Shown: one piece after another, positions 12,801 to 24,350 of the stretch | Layout of the letters: every line of letters begins with the position of its first letter | Position numbering within the stretch: the stretch's first letter is position 1 | Translations under genes and position numbers: made by a program | Assembly (NCBI GenBank): GCA_003254905.1 | Contig: QANU01102670.1 | Coordinates: forward strand, 1,277,016-1,341,015 | From: Nissolia schottii | Taxonomy: Eukaryota; Streptophyta; Magnoliopsida; Fabales; Fabaceae | Direction of reading: 5' to 3' | Length of the DNA: 64,000 bases | Notes under the pieces: generated by a model | What the model was told of the DNA's origin: nothing | Database searches by the model: none | Seen by the model: the letters and a program-made list of their open reading frames with translations, nothing else

Positions 12801-15800
12801 GGTAAGCCATCTGCAGTTCTTGTCTTGTAGTATAATTTGTGCTGAAGTCTCTTTACTGTGTTAAGAAAAATGTCCTTACAAATTACAATCACTGCTGAAA
12901 TTGTATTCATTAATAAATTTATTGGATAATCACAGGGTTACCTAGATTCCCTAAATGGGGACATCTCAAGGAGCTTCACAGAGCTATCAAGTTATGTGAG
13001 CATGCATTGCTTAATGGTAAACCGGTTACTACATCCATTGGTCCTTCTGTGGAGGTATTTTCCTTCCTTTAAACATTTGAGTTTCATGTTCATTCCACAT
13101 ACAGACTCTCTGACCAAATTAGTTATAGCACCAAATTAATGGGGTGGGTTTTATACTGACTCATCAGGAGCATGCGCTGCCTTTATAAGTCATTATGTGG
13201 TAACCACTGTATTGCAGGCTGATGTCTATACTGACTCATCAGGAGCATGCGCTGCCTTTATTGCTAATGTGGATGATAAAAATGATAGGACAGTGGAATT
13301 TCGGAATGCATCATATCACCTGCCAGCTTGGTCAGTTAGCATTCTTCCCGACTGCAAGAATGTAGTGTTCAACACGGCAAAGGTACGCTATTTCTGTTCC
13401 TTCATTCCACTGACATATTTGCTTAACAATGTAACCTTGTCTTGTCCAAGGACTCACAAAAACCTATATCAAGCGCTCAGTTCAGATTTGAAGCATCGCT
13501 CAAAATTTCAGCGATGTTAAGTGTTACATAGGAACTCAGCTCTGAAGTGGCTTGAAAGTAATGAAAATTCATGGACAAGAACAGAATTTGGCATACACCT
13601 ATACTAAATCATATTAACATTAAATCTTGCTGCAAAATATATGATCGCATTAATCTTTTTTATGTACTTCTTTTTATGGTCCTTGCACTTAGCAATGAAA
13701 TCTTGAACAGGTTGCTTCCCAGACAAATGTAGTTTCAATGATTGCTGAGAACTTGCAGCAATCAGATAAAGGGGTAAAAACTATCAAGTGGGATGTATTG
13801 AAGGAGAGTGCAGGGATCTGGGGGCAGGCAGACCTTGTCAAAACTGGTTTTGTCGACCACATCAATACTACCAAAGATACTACTGACTACCTGTGGTACA
13901 CAACAAGGTTTGTCTTAGATTGAAACATGTGCTTTATTTTCATACGTAACTTCTATATAAAATGTAGATGTAGATAGAGTTATTCATAATTTGTTTACCA
14001 CAGAATAACTTTTCTTGTGGCTAAAACTGTGGTGAAGTTGATTTTATAACTAAATGTTTTAAAACATTTTCTGGTTTTGTTTACTTTTTGTGGCAATATT
14101 GGAGTATTTTTTTGTTTTGTTCGTTCAAGAATGAGCTTTCCCCTGTCTTTTGGGTGGTTTGGGATGAAAGAATTTGGTGCTATTCTAATGCCTAGGTGGG
14201 TTGCCATGTTTTAAGTTACAGTATTGGCTATATTAGGCATGCTGCTTCCTCATAATAAGTTATGTAAATCTATTAGACATGGACATCTAGAATAAATTGA
14301 AGTGTTTTTGTAAAGTAGTTGTGACGTTGATTAAAGCTAAATTTTCTGTTGATGGCAGTGTATTTGTTGGTGAAAATGAAGAGTTCTTAAAGAAGGGAAG
14401 CAAACCAGTTCTTCTAGTAGAATCCAAGGGCCATGCTCTCCATGCTTTTGTGAATCAGGAATATCAAGGTTATCCTCTGATAGACAGTAATTAGTAACCA
14501 CATTTCGTTCGACATTGACTTGCTTGCTACGCCATGGTTTCGGGCGGCATTTCTGGTTGTCCTGTAATACATTGGAAACAATAATGTTTATGTGCAATCA
14601 TTTTTTGTTGAATACTGAAACCTATACTATGTCTGGGTAATCATGAACCTATTCAGTTGCCGCATTTGCCGCTCTTACAAATGATTTCTCTCTCTCTCTC
14701 TCTCTCTTTGTTTCTCATAGATTTTTTAACCTTTTTCTATTAGGAACTGGAATTGTGGTGCACCATTCACTTTTAAGAATCCCATCACATTGAGGGCAGG
14801 GAAGAATGAAATTGCTTTGTTAAGCTTGACCGTTGGCTTACCGGTAAGTGAATTGCTCTGGATAGAATTAGAACGCACAGCTTTCTTTTCATTCTGAGCG
14901 AAGTCAAATATACTTAAAAAAAAGGCACAACAAATGCACGAGGCTTGTACCTAGTGGGATTTGAGGTAGATAGATGTAAAAAGTCTTACCTCTAATGTCG
15001 GAGAGATTGCTTCCAAAACTTGAACTCATGACCTAAAAGGTCACAACAACATTATCATTATGTCAAGCCTCACCCTCCAAGTCAAATGTACACATTTGTT
15101 TTTTAAAAAAAAATGTCTTCATAAATCTAAGGAATTAATTTGAGACCTAATAATTTAAATTGTTCCTGCGGGACATTAGTTATTAGAGCATAGATTGTAG
15201 AATGACTTATCACGGGGTGTCCGCATATTTTTTTTTACATCCCCCTTAAATGACTTGAACTCTCATTACAATTTTCGTTTTGTGTTTAGTCTGCTGGACC
15301 GTTTTATGAGTTCACAGGAGCAGGATTAACAAGTGTCAAGATTAAGGGATTTGGCAATGGCACATTAGACTTGTCTTCTTATGCCTGGACTCACAAGGTA
15401 TATTTTACAATTAATCTTGAAAACTTTCATTAGCCTTTATCCTCTGATCTCTTCTTTTACTTGATTTCTCAGATTGGAGTGCAAGGAGAACACCGAAAAA
15501 TTTACCAGGGAGAGGGGTTGAATAGTGTGAACTGGACTTCTACTTCAGAACCACCAAAAGGGCATCCATTGACTTGGTACAAGGTGACCTTTCTTGTTTT
15601 TAAGCCTTGCTTGTCGAAAATATCGATATATCTTTCATATAGTGTTGTGTTTTTTGGGGTGAAGTATCTTCTTAAAATGTAACTGGCCATGCAGGTTGTG
15701 GTGGATGCTCCACCAGGGGACGAACCAGTTGGATTGGATATGTTGCATATGGGAAAAGGCATGGCCTGGTTAAATGGAGAGGAAATTGGAAGATATTGGC

Positions 15801-18072
15801 CTAGGAATAGCGAGTTCAAGGAAGAAGAGTGTGTTCAACAATGCGACTACAGAGGCAAATTCAATATTGACAAATGTGACACTAGTTGTGGAAAAGCTAC
15901 CCAGAAATGGTAAAACTATATGAATTAATGACTTAAGTGAAATTGATAAGTTTAAATGCAGTTTTTTCCTTTTTATTATATAGAAAATATTTGCCTTAAA
16001 TTTGTTAACTAAAAGTGGATGATGGAGAGTTTTGTGCCAAAATAAGGTATTAGAAATAGGGCAGGCAAGTGGATGAAAGAGTTTTGTGCCAAACACAATA
16101 AGATTTTATGTACAAATTGATGGTGTAGATGGTGCAAGCTAGATCCTTGACAGATTCTTTATTTTGTGACGTTTGATAAGAAATGTTCCTAAATAGCAGA
16201 AAGAAATGCGATAGACTTAGCTAATCTGACAAGTGGTCTAGAACAGAAACTTGAAAGCTTTCATTCGTGATTCATCATAATTATAAACAAATAATAACTT
16301 ATTCAGTAAGTTGCCAATTTATGTATCGTTCTTTTTGTTTTAAAAGAAAAAATTTCCTATTGATCAGGTATCACGTTCCACGGTCTTGGTTTAAGCCATC
16401 TGGAAATGTTCTTGTTATTTTTGAGGAGAAAGGTGGAGATCCAACAAAAATTCAGTTCCTAAGACGCAGAGTATCTGGAGCATGTGCCCTTGTCGCCGAG
16501 GATTATCCTCCCGTTGGACTTGATTNCAGTTGGATTGGATATGTTGCATATGGGAAAAGGCATGGCCTGGTTAAATGGAGAGGAAATTGGAAGATATTGG
16601 CCTAGGAATAGCGAATTCAAGGAAGAAGAGTGTGTTCAACGATGCGACTACAGAGGCAAATTCAATATTGACAAATGTGCCACTAGTTGTGGAAAAGCTA
16701 CCCAGAAATGGTAAAACTATATGAATTAATGACTTGAGTGAAATTGATAAGTTTAAATGCACTCCTTTCCTTTTTATTATATAGAAAATATTTGCCTTAA
16801 ATTTGTTAACTAAAAGTGGATGATGGAGTTTTGTGCCAAAATAAGGTATTAGAAATAGTGCGGGCAAGTGGATGAAAGAGTTTTGTGCCAAACACTAAGA
16901 TTTTATGTACAAATTGATGGTGTAGATGGTGCAAGCTAGATCCTTGACAGATTCTTTATTTTGTGACGTTTGATAAGAAATGTTCATAAATAGCAGAAAG
17001 AAATGCGATAGACTTAGCTAATCTGACAAGTGGTCTAGAACAGAAACTTGAAAGCTTTCATTCGTGATTCATCATAATTATAAACAAATAATAACTTATT
17101 CAGTAAGTTGCCAATTTATGTATCGTTCTTTTTGTTTTAAAAGAAAAAATTTCCTATTGATCAGGTATCACGTTCCACGGTCTTGGTTTAAGCCATCTGG
17201 AAATGTTCTTGTTATTTTTGAGGAGAAAGGCGGAGATCCAACAAAAATTCAGTTCCTAAGACGCAGAGTATCTGGAGCATGTGCCCTTGTCGCCGAGGAT
17301 TATCCTTCCGTTGGACTTGATTCTCAGGGTGAAGATAAAATTGATGATAATATCAATAACACTCCTCTTGCTCGATTAACATGCCCTGGCAACACAGTAA
17401 TATCTGCTGTGAAATTTGCAAGCTTTGGAACCCCTACTGGTACATGTGGATCTTACCTGATGGGAGATTGCCATGATCCTAATACTAGCACAGTTGTTGA
17501 AAAGGTATGTATTTTCCGCAATTTATTTAGTTTTGCATTTGAGTCATTCTCTCCACATATATATTGAGATTTTCAAGTAAATTGTGAGATTCATCCACAT
17601 GGGTGGCAACATTCGTCAAATTCGTCCCGAAGCTATGGAAAATATCAATTTGGTCCCAAAAGTTGCCAAAATTCAGTCAAATTAGTCCCTAAGAGGAACT
17701 AATTTGACAGGGACTAATTTGATTGTCTTTTAACAACTTTAAGGACGAATTTGATACTCTCCATAGTTATTGCTGTTAATGGACCTGATCATAATTATTG
17801 CAAATTCCTAACATCAGTTTGGTCCCAAGAAAGTGTTACATCAATTTAGCCTTATATGAATGCTTTTAATATCAAATATTTCATGGAATGTTCCAATCTT
17901 TGGCCTTTATATTTAAAAGATTATACTTATAGATCTTTATAATGTTCTTTGTTGTTTGCAGGCATGCCTAAACAAAAACGACTGTGTTATAAAATTAACT
18001 GAGGAGAATTTCAAGACCAATTTGTGTCCCGGTTTATCAAGGAAACTTGCAGTAGAAGCTGTCTGCAGCTGA
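9802..18072 (+). CDS. BGAL10: Beta-galactosidase, GH35, BGAL10-like, copy A (probably impaired)
   Basis: This is a secreted GH35 beta-galactosidase. Arabidopsis BGAL10 removes galactose from xyloglucan in the wall. The start at 9802 gives a signal peptide ([16 protein letters not shown]) ending near ALAS. Exons: 9802-9960, 10526-10621, 10770-10882, 10984-11050, 11152-11244, 11453-11596, 12128-12216, 12464-12569, 12717-12801, 12936-13054, 13218-13382, 13711-13907, 14359-14468, 14744-14843, 15290-15397, 15473-15583, 15695-15909, 17165-17504, 17962-18072. The catalytic motifs ENEYG and WTENWPGW are intact, and a C-terminal SUEL lectin domain follows. Oddities: exon 14 is 100 nt against 110 in copy B, which breaks the frame; exon 9 lacks one codon and reads GRTGGWF where B reads [16 protein letters not shown] replaces MCQQWDAP. 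Bases 15726-16525 are duplicated at 16527-17322 across an N. It could be a pseudogene or carry sequencing errors. Confidence 0.85.
11245..11452 (+). other. GC-AG intron 5 of BGAL10 copy A
   Basis: The exon ends ...ATCTTATCCCAG and the intron begins GCAAGAATAG; it ends TTCCAG before ATAGAAAATGAATATGG. The join gives SQ|IENEYG, the acid/base motif, and no GT donor near this point keeps the frame. CAG|GCAAG matches the strong consensus required of GC donors. The same donor is present in copy B at 32226. Confidence 0.85.
11760..12030. mobile_element. Stowaway MITE in intron 6 of BGAL10 copy A
   Basis: It begins CTCCCTCCGTCCAC and ends GTGGACGGGGAG, flanked by TA at 11758-11759 and 12031-12032. 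It is 271 bp and non-coding. Copy B at about 32868-32880 keeps the empty site (ttttattattatttat), so the insertion postdates the duplication. Confidence 0.88.
13152..13186 (+). repeat. 35-bp copy of exon 11 inside intron 10 (filler DNA)
   Basis: These 35 bases are identical to 13227-13261, the start of exon 11. They sit exactly where copy B has about 480 bases (33985-34465) that copy A lacks. The arrangement fits a deletion repaired with a templated insertion. Confidence 0.85.
14954..15075 (-). repeat. SINE-like repeat in intron 14, shared by both BGAL10 copies (copy A)
   Basis: Read on the minus strand, the block contains 'ggcttgacataatgataatg' (A-box-like), then 'gtcatgagttcaagttttgg' (B-box-like) and 'tctccgac'. 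The equivalent at 36228-36358 in copy B is better preserved. Because both copies have it, the insertion predates the duplication. The ends are unclear. Confidence 0.5.
15726..17322 (+). repeat. Direct duplication of about 800 bp joined by one N (15726-16525 and 16527-17322)
   Basis: The two halves carry the same 3' part of exon 17, the intron, and the 5' part of exon 18 of BGAL10 copy A, with only scattered substitutions and small indels. The junction falls at 'gacttgatt N cagttggattgg', in the middle of two exons, and copy B has a single version. I read this as two overlapping contig ends or two alleles placed in series, not a real exon duplication. Confidence 0.8.
17590..17775. repeat. Fold-back repeat in intron 18 of BGAL10 copy A (shortened)
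   Basis: It contains 'ggtcccaaaagttgccaaaa', 'aaattagtccctaag' and, inverted, 'gggactaatttgat' and 'acaactttaaggacg'. The copy B version at 38075-38335 is longer, so this one has lost its right part. It was inserted before the duplication. Confidence 0.5.
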
Positions 18073-18600
18073 TAATAATGCATAATAATGCTGCTATCAA
18101 TTCAATAAGAGTTAATTAGTGTATAATTTATGGCAGGGGAACATTTCATATTGGCATGTTAGCCAATTCAGAATCAATGCCTTTTCTTAGCATGAGGCTC
18201 TGAAACTGCACGAATTTGTAAAACTTATGATTCATTAGTAATGTGAGAGTTGTTCACCCCTTCAGATTTTGCTTAATTACATGTTAGACCAAAAGCATAT
18301 GCTAAAACTAAAAGGTGATTCTTCCAGAACTAAGTGTGTATCTACTCATATAAAAAGCTAAACAAATTCATTTTATACGTCAACAACATTCATGCTTATC
18401 AAAGAAGCTTGGATTTTTAAAAATACTAAAAAATTATTATCAAAAGGAGAAAACAGAAACCTATTTCCTATTCGACTTGAAATATTTTCTTTTTCCTCTC
18501 CAAACATCATAAAAGAAACACTAGGAGGAAATAAAATATAAGGTTTGATCCTTTTTCTTTTAAGGATATGATAGGGATCAAAACTTAAAGAATTATTCAA
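18073..18600 (+). other. 3' flank of BGAL10 copy A, end of the duplication unit
   Basis: Bases up to about 18340 align with the 3' flank of copy B up to about 39055 (shared 'catattggcatgttagcc' and 'gtaatgtgagag'). Beyond that the two flanks diverge, so the unit ends here. The rest up to 18600 is AT-rich with no recognised feature. An AATAAG near 18105 could serve in 3'-end formation. Confidence 0.55.
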
Positions 18601-18602
18601 TA

Positions 18603-18720
18603 CCTCAACAACAACTAAGCCTTATCCCACTAAGTGAGGTTAGCTACATGGATCACACCCATGGTGTTCTATCAAAGTATTGTTCAATACCCCAGTTCTC
18701 TTAAATTTAATCCTAGTTTC
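18603..18720 (-). mobile_element. RTE-type LINE 3' end, diverged
   Basis: The plus strand reads 'caacaacaactaagcctta', then 'tcccactaag' and 'agctacatggatca'. Its inverse is the 3' end of plant RTE LINEs, where the reading frame ends LIHVADPT...WDKALLLL with a (TTG)n tail. This copy is more diverged than the one at 32658, and further LINE sequence may extend toward 19080. 18720-19850 otherwise shows no gene; the lone N at 19173 lies between two copies of 'gctataacaatcataa'. Confidence 0.55.
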
Positions 18721-19849
18721 CATAAGGTGTAAGGCTAGGAATTTGAGGATTAGAAGGGTTCCTCCACTCTGTCAATTCTCCCAAATGACATGCTAAGTAG
18801 GCAAACATGAATCAAACTCATGTATGATATTTTGGTCAGTTTGTTTGCTCTAATTCCGCACACCTACATGCCTGACTAACAAAAATTGGCAATCTCATTC
18901 CTATCAGTTCATCCTTATCCAGCAAGTCAACTTTACCATATGCCTTCACATTTCATAGTTACTTACTGGAACCTTTTGAAACCAATTCCTAACTCCAAAA
19001 CGTTTTACCTTCTGCTTGAATCTTGATCGTACCAACCCACAAAACATTCATACACTATCCAAATAAAATAAAAGGCTAAGTGATTCAAAAACAGTGAATT
19101 GTCATGTATCATATATAAAAGTAACTACTCGAGAACCCTCACAAAAAAAAAAAAAGCTATAACAATCATAAANAAAAAAAAAGAGCTATAACAATCATAA
19201 ACAGAAAAGGAAAGCTATAGGTGCTGGAACAGAGCCATAACAGCAGAGGTGCCGGAACAAAGCTAACCTTAGAGGAGAAGTCGCGCTGCCGATAGAGAAG
19301 AAGGGGGCCTGGGTCGATGGTGGAGTCGCCACTTGAAGAAGAGAAGAGGAAGTAGCTTGAGTGGTGCAGTCTCGTGAAAGAGAAGAAGAGCAGTGGATGG
19401 AGACTTGTGTTGGATTGAAGGAGGAGGAGAGGGGAGGCGCACTGGGTTTAGGAGATAGGGCATTAGGTTATTTCTTATGGCTTACAAAGTAAATTTAAAA
19501 AGAGAAAAGGGCAAAAATATTAGTTTCATGTTATATATATATATGCTAAATAACACTTGATATACAAGAACTTTTGTTCCAATTTTTTTTAATGAAATAC
19601 CACGAATTTCTTATGTTAGCACAAGAATCTTTTACTTAGTAGCTTTTCATGCGTACTAATAGGTAGGTATTTTTCTCATAATACTGTTGTTGTCGATAAG
19701 TATGTAAATATTATTATTGATACTTGATGAATGACTGATTCTTACTACATTATTCTCTCTGGCATTAAGTATTGACAAACTTTAATTAATTTTTAAATTA
19801 CTAAATAAAAATAGGTTTATGGATGATTCATTTTTTATAAAAAAAAATG

Positions 19850-20501
19850 GCAAAATAAATTAGACAATATTGTTGTATTTTTAATCTATCGCAACCACAA
19901 AAAAAGTTATTGTCATAAAGTTTGATATGCACATACAATCTATGCTAGTGACAATAAAAAATTGTTGTTGTAAATTCCCTTTATGGCAACAACATAAAAA
20001 ATTATTGTCGTAAAGTTACTATTTCTCAGAGAAATTGAATGTTGTTACTGAATGCCATAAACTTTCTCTTTCACGAAGACATTGGAGGTTGTTGTAGTAG
20101 AAGTTGACCTATGGCAATGACACTGGAAGTCGTCGTAGAGTTACTCTTTTCCAGTGACCTTTGAAGTTGTTGTTGTAGATGTTCCTCTATGACGACGACT
20201 TTTAGAGTTGTTATGCTATGTGTAATCTATAGTAATGACAGTAGACGTCGTTGATGTGTAGTTGCTCTTTTTCAACGACTTTTTATGTCGTTGGCATAAT
20301 TATGCATTATACCAACAAAATAGTAAAAATTGTTGCCATATATAATACATATACATGTGATGTATAATGTCACTGCTATAGATGTTAAGCCTTGTGACTT
20401 AACTAACGGCATCGTAATGTTGTTTGAAAAGAGTCATTTTTCCTAATAATATGTGTGTCATTGGGAAAAAGTCATCACGAAAGATCTAATTTCTAGTAGT
20501 G
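19850..20501. mobile_element. CACTA transposon terminal fragment
   Basis: The right end reads ...TTTCTAGTAGTG (to 20501), the inverse of the CACTACTAGAAA terminus of plant CACTA elements. Inside are many short, mutually inverted subterminal motifs ('gttgttgtagatg', 'gacgacttt', 'tgtcgttg', 'tggcaatgacac'), as expected of CACTA ends. I did not find a matching CACTA start on the left, so this is a fragment or a truncated non-autonomous copy. Confidence 0.65.
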
Positions 20502-20664
20502 TGGAACTACGAAGAGCAATTGGAGTTTTAGGGTAAAATGATGACAAATTAAAATATAAGCTAAAAAAAGAAAACTACGCAAATGAGGTTTAAAGTGGGT
20601 AAATGAAGAGAGTGAATGAGAGCAGGACAACTCCAACAATATGCTGACATAGTGTCCTTAAGAT

Positions 20665-21095
20665 TTTCCTAAAAATAACTTTAGCTTTACCCTAAATAAA
20701 ACTGTCAAAATTTAGTCAATTTAAGGTTTTGTAATATTTGTCTAACACATAATTAAAGGTAACATTAATTATTTTTTTCTCAATAATGGCATTAGTTTAT
20801 TGGGTGAATCATTCTAACTTTCCCAAAAGTTTAATGAAATTACATTTAGTACCCTTCTATTTGTTCGCGTTACACTAGCCTCCCTTATCTCAAAATAACT
20901 TTCAAAATTTTGAAGTTATCTTTCAATATAAAAGATCTTTAATGCACAATCTTCTACATTTATCCAAAAGTTAAAGTTAAAATATTCATTTTCTATGTTT
21001 TATAAATTTTTTAAAATTTAGGAGCTTATGGGGGTCAAGGTATTGTTTTGTAAAACTCAAAAGATGTCAGTGTAGCACTTTTTAAATTGAGAAAT
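20665..21095. repeat. Dispersed repeat, family X, copy 2
   Basis: It matches 2700-3205 over nearly its whole length, in the same orientation, with about 10-15% visible differences. The class is unknown. It is followed at 21291-21311 by an (AT)n microsatellite. Confidence 0.6.
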
Positions 21096-22671
21096 GTTTA
21101 GTGTACTTTCATTAAACTTAAAGAAGGCCAATGTATTTTATTTAATTTATTTATAGTTATTGAATGTATTAGGAGAATATTTTTTAAAATAAGGATAATT
21201 TTGTACATTCAAATGATTTTTAATTATTTTATATAACATTATGTTTTTCTTTATTTTTTTTTAATTCTCATGATGTCTAAAAATGGGCATTATATATATA
21301 TATATATATATATTGAAAAAAAGGTAAGTGTTATGAAATTAATGAGAAGAGTGATAGGGAAAAGTAATAGAAGAGATATGGAGAAAGAATAAAGGGAGAG
21401 GTGTTATTTTTATTCTCATATGTATGTTGTACAATGAGCATTCAGATGACTATTTATAGGCTAAGAGTGAGGTGCACAATATTACATTAATTCTGTCATA
21501 TCAACATATATCTATCTAATTGGATACCAACCATAGTGTATGGACATCCACATTAATAATCTTTTATAACACTCTTCTTGGATATCCATCAGGGATATGT
21601 CTCGTTAAAATTTTACTAAGAAAAATTCATTAGAAAAAAATCTCAATGAAGGAAAAAGAGTACAACATCCGCATGGTAAATGAATGAAAAAATAATACAA
21701 TATTTCTCTCCCTCTTAAGATATTTATGTAATAACGACCACTATAATATATCCATACATATAGTACTGTAACTTTTGTAATAAAATGAGGAGTGAAACAA
21801 CTCAATAGACATCTAAAACCAGATGCCACAGTGGCACAAATAACAACTTGTTCCAACATTCTTCATGGTACTCACATGTTGCTTGATTTAGACAATTGTG
21901 CCACATACACCGTGATTATTTTAATCCATATAAAGATTGTTGAAGTCTTAATGAACAAATTTTCCCGAGAATTTCTATATGCTTCAGCTATTTAAATCCT
22001 TCAGGGATTTTCAAAAAAATTTGCTAGTTAGTAAGCCATATTAATAGGCTTATAGATGCATGTCTAATTTATTAATTAACTGCCAAAATAAAATTAAATC
22101 CACCACTAGAGAATATATCTCCATTTAGTCAATGTCAGGTTTTCTGAAAAGCCTAGTACTACAAGTTGTATTTTCTCATCTTTCCCCATTTCATTTTTGC
22201 ATGAAAACTCACTTGTACCTCAACTGGCTTCACACCTTCTAGTGCTCGATTATAGATCCCAAAAACTTCATATTTTTCAAGTGAAGTTGATTTTAACATA
22301 AATTGCATCTTTCCACATTGGCCAATAATTTTTTGTCTATATTCTTTCATAGATTTTTATTCAAGATCTTTATCTTGTTTATTATTTTAGTAGAAACATT
22401 ATGTACATACAATGTTGTCGACAACAATATGATTTCTATCGATTCCATATTTTTTATAAAGACATAACCCATCAAGATCTTTTTATTTTTGTCATTTTTC
22501 AGGTACTTGAACCACTTTTGGTATTTCATCAGTAGTTATTTCTTGGGACTCTTTTGGAGTACTTGCCTCTATATTATGACCATCTTCATTAATTGCTCAT
22601 TTCCATTTTGAAAGAAGTTTCATATTTAGAACCAAATGTGCTAACACGCTTTAGGCATGACTTACTTTGCA

Positions 22672-22815
22672 CTAGGGGTGGGAACAGGCCAGGCCAGACC
22701 TGTTTTATTAATCTTCGGCCTGAGCCTGGCCTATTAACTGTTATAGGCCAATTTTTTAGCCTGGTCTGGCCTGCTTGGGAAGCCTGGCCAAGAGCTTATT
22801 AGGCCGGCCTGTTTA
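22672..22815. repeat. Non-autonomous repeat starting CTAGGGGTGGGA, nested in the copia fossil
   Basis: It starts 'ctaggggtgggaacaggcc' and is rich in 'aggcc' and 'ggcctg' motifs in both orientations ('aggccaggcc', 'ggcctggcc'). This resembles common hAT-like non-autonomous repeats of legumes. The opposite end was not found, so it is probably truncated. Confidence 0.45.
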
Positions 22816-22867
22816 CTTTCAAATATTCATTTGTGTTTACTAAAAAAATAAACTTATTTTACCTGTA

Positions 22868-23218
22868 ATAAATTATCCACAAGACTAACATTACTTTTTG
22901 CAATATTTTATGCAATCATATTTATTAATATAATTTTATTATTTAATTTTTTTTAAGAAACCCTAATCTAAAGAGTCCCTAGGACTCTCCCACACTTCCG
23001 CTTTGAATAATGTGAGAAAGCTTTGCTGGCATTTTCCTTTTTGTTTTTTGTTGGTAAAATGTTATATATCAGTGATAGACATGCCTATGTATTTTTTATC
23101 ATAAAAAATAAATATTAAAATAAAATAAAATATGCAATTTTTAATTTTTCAAAAACAATCATAACAAAATATTATTTTTGTTAATAACTTAATTTCTTAA
23201 TATAATAATATTTTAAAG

Positions 23219-23252
<34 letters not shown>

Positions 23253-24235
23253 GTATTTCTTGAGAGAATGGAGGGAAATTAACTGAATATATAACATTTA
23301 CTATATAACAAGCAAGAGTGTATAAATTCAATATGAATCAAAAAGACATTTTCAATAAAGAATTGAAACTCTAAAGTTGCAAGCTGCTGGGGTATGCTCA
23401 TGAAGAAATAGATCAAAAGACAAGTTTGAGCAACGTGAATATCATTTATGTGAGAGGAAAATCAAATTTTCATCCATTGATTTTTATCATTAAAATGAAA
23501 GAATTATAATATGTTTTGTCCAATTATAGCATGTGAAATATGAACAATTCTGTGAGAGATTGAGAAGAGAATTTGGAACCTGGAATCACAGGAATAGAAG
23601 CCATCTTTTCCTCTGGGTTGAATCCTGATGAGAGAAGAGAGACAGGGAGAAGAGGAAGAGTTTCTCCCCTATGCTCTATGTCAGGAGTCACACACACAAG
23701 CCAACCAAGGGCCTGTATTTATTTTTATTCTTAATAGGGAGAATAAAAACTGACACAGGGTAGGCGAAGGGACTCTTCCATACATTAGTTAATGATGGGC
23801 CTAGCCCACCTATCATCAGCTAGCCCAAACACATGAACACAATATTCTGACAATTAGGTTAATCTGGACAAATTACTAATTTATGCATGTCCACAAAATA
23901 ATTATTTTAATTATTCCAACATAAAAAACCAAAGTCCATATCCCAAAAATGTTTGCTCAACTTTGTTATGTACATCACCAATTCTCTTGCTTAGTATGCT
24001 ACAGTAAGATCATAAATAGAATATATGGCATTTGACCAACAAAAAATAAAAAGGAAAATGCCAACAAAACTCTCTCACATTATTCAAATGAGATGAGAGC
24101 GTGAGTGTGGGAGAGTCCTAGGGACTCTTTAGATTGTGGTTTCTTTAAAAAGAAAAATTAGATAATAAAATTATATTAATAAATATGATTGCATGAAATG
24201 TTACAAAAAGTAATGCTAGTCTAGTGGATAAGGCA
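22868..24235. repeat. Inverted repeat pair of about 190 bp (22868-23060 and 24030-24235)
   Basis: The left arm contains 'ctaaagagtccctaggact' and the right arm its inverse 'agtcctagggactctttag'. The match runs from 'ccacaagactaacatt' to 'tttttgttggt' on the left and back through the right arm. The region between the arms is AT-rich with an (AT)n run at 23221-23250 and no gene. The arms could be ends of one DNA element or two copies of a repeat in opposite orientation. Confidence 0.65.
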
Positions 24236-24350
24236 TTATAGTGAATAGTAGAGGTCTTGGGTTCGAGTCTCATTGAAGTGTCTGATTGGTCGAGTTAGTT
24301 TATAATCAAAGGGATTCATAATGCTAAAAATGAAGCTTTGTTCTCATAAG
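24208..24350 (+). repeat. Possible tRNA-derived SINE
   Basis: 'tagtctagtggataagg' resembles a pol III A box and 'ggtcttgggttcgagtctc' a B box, at the spacing usual for tRNA-derived SINEs. The octamer 'aagtaatg' occurs at both sides (about 24208 and 24349) and may be a target duplication. There is no tRNA cloverleaf with a paired acceptor stem, so it is not called a tRNA gene. Confidence 0.4.

Noticed and set aside
15726-17322. A genuine tandem duplication of exons 17-18 in BGAL10 copy A
   Set aside because: The junction is an N in mid-exon and copy B has a single version; an assembly artefact is more likely.
24208-24290. A possible tRNA gene
   Set aside because: A and B boxes are present, but no cloverleaf with a paired acceptor stem can be drawn; a SINE fits better.
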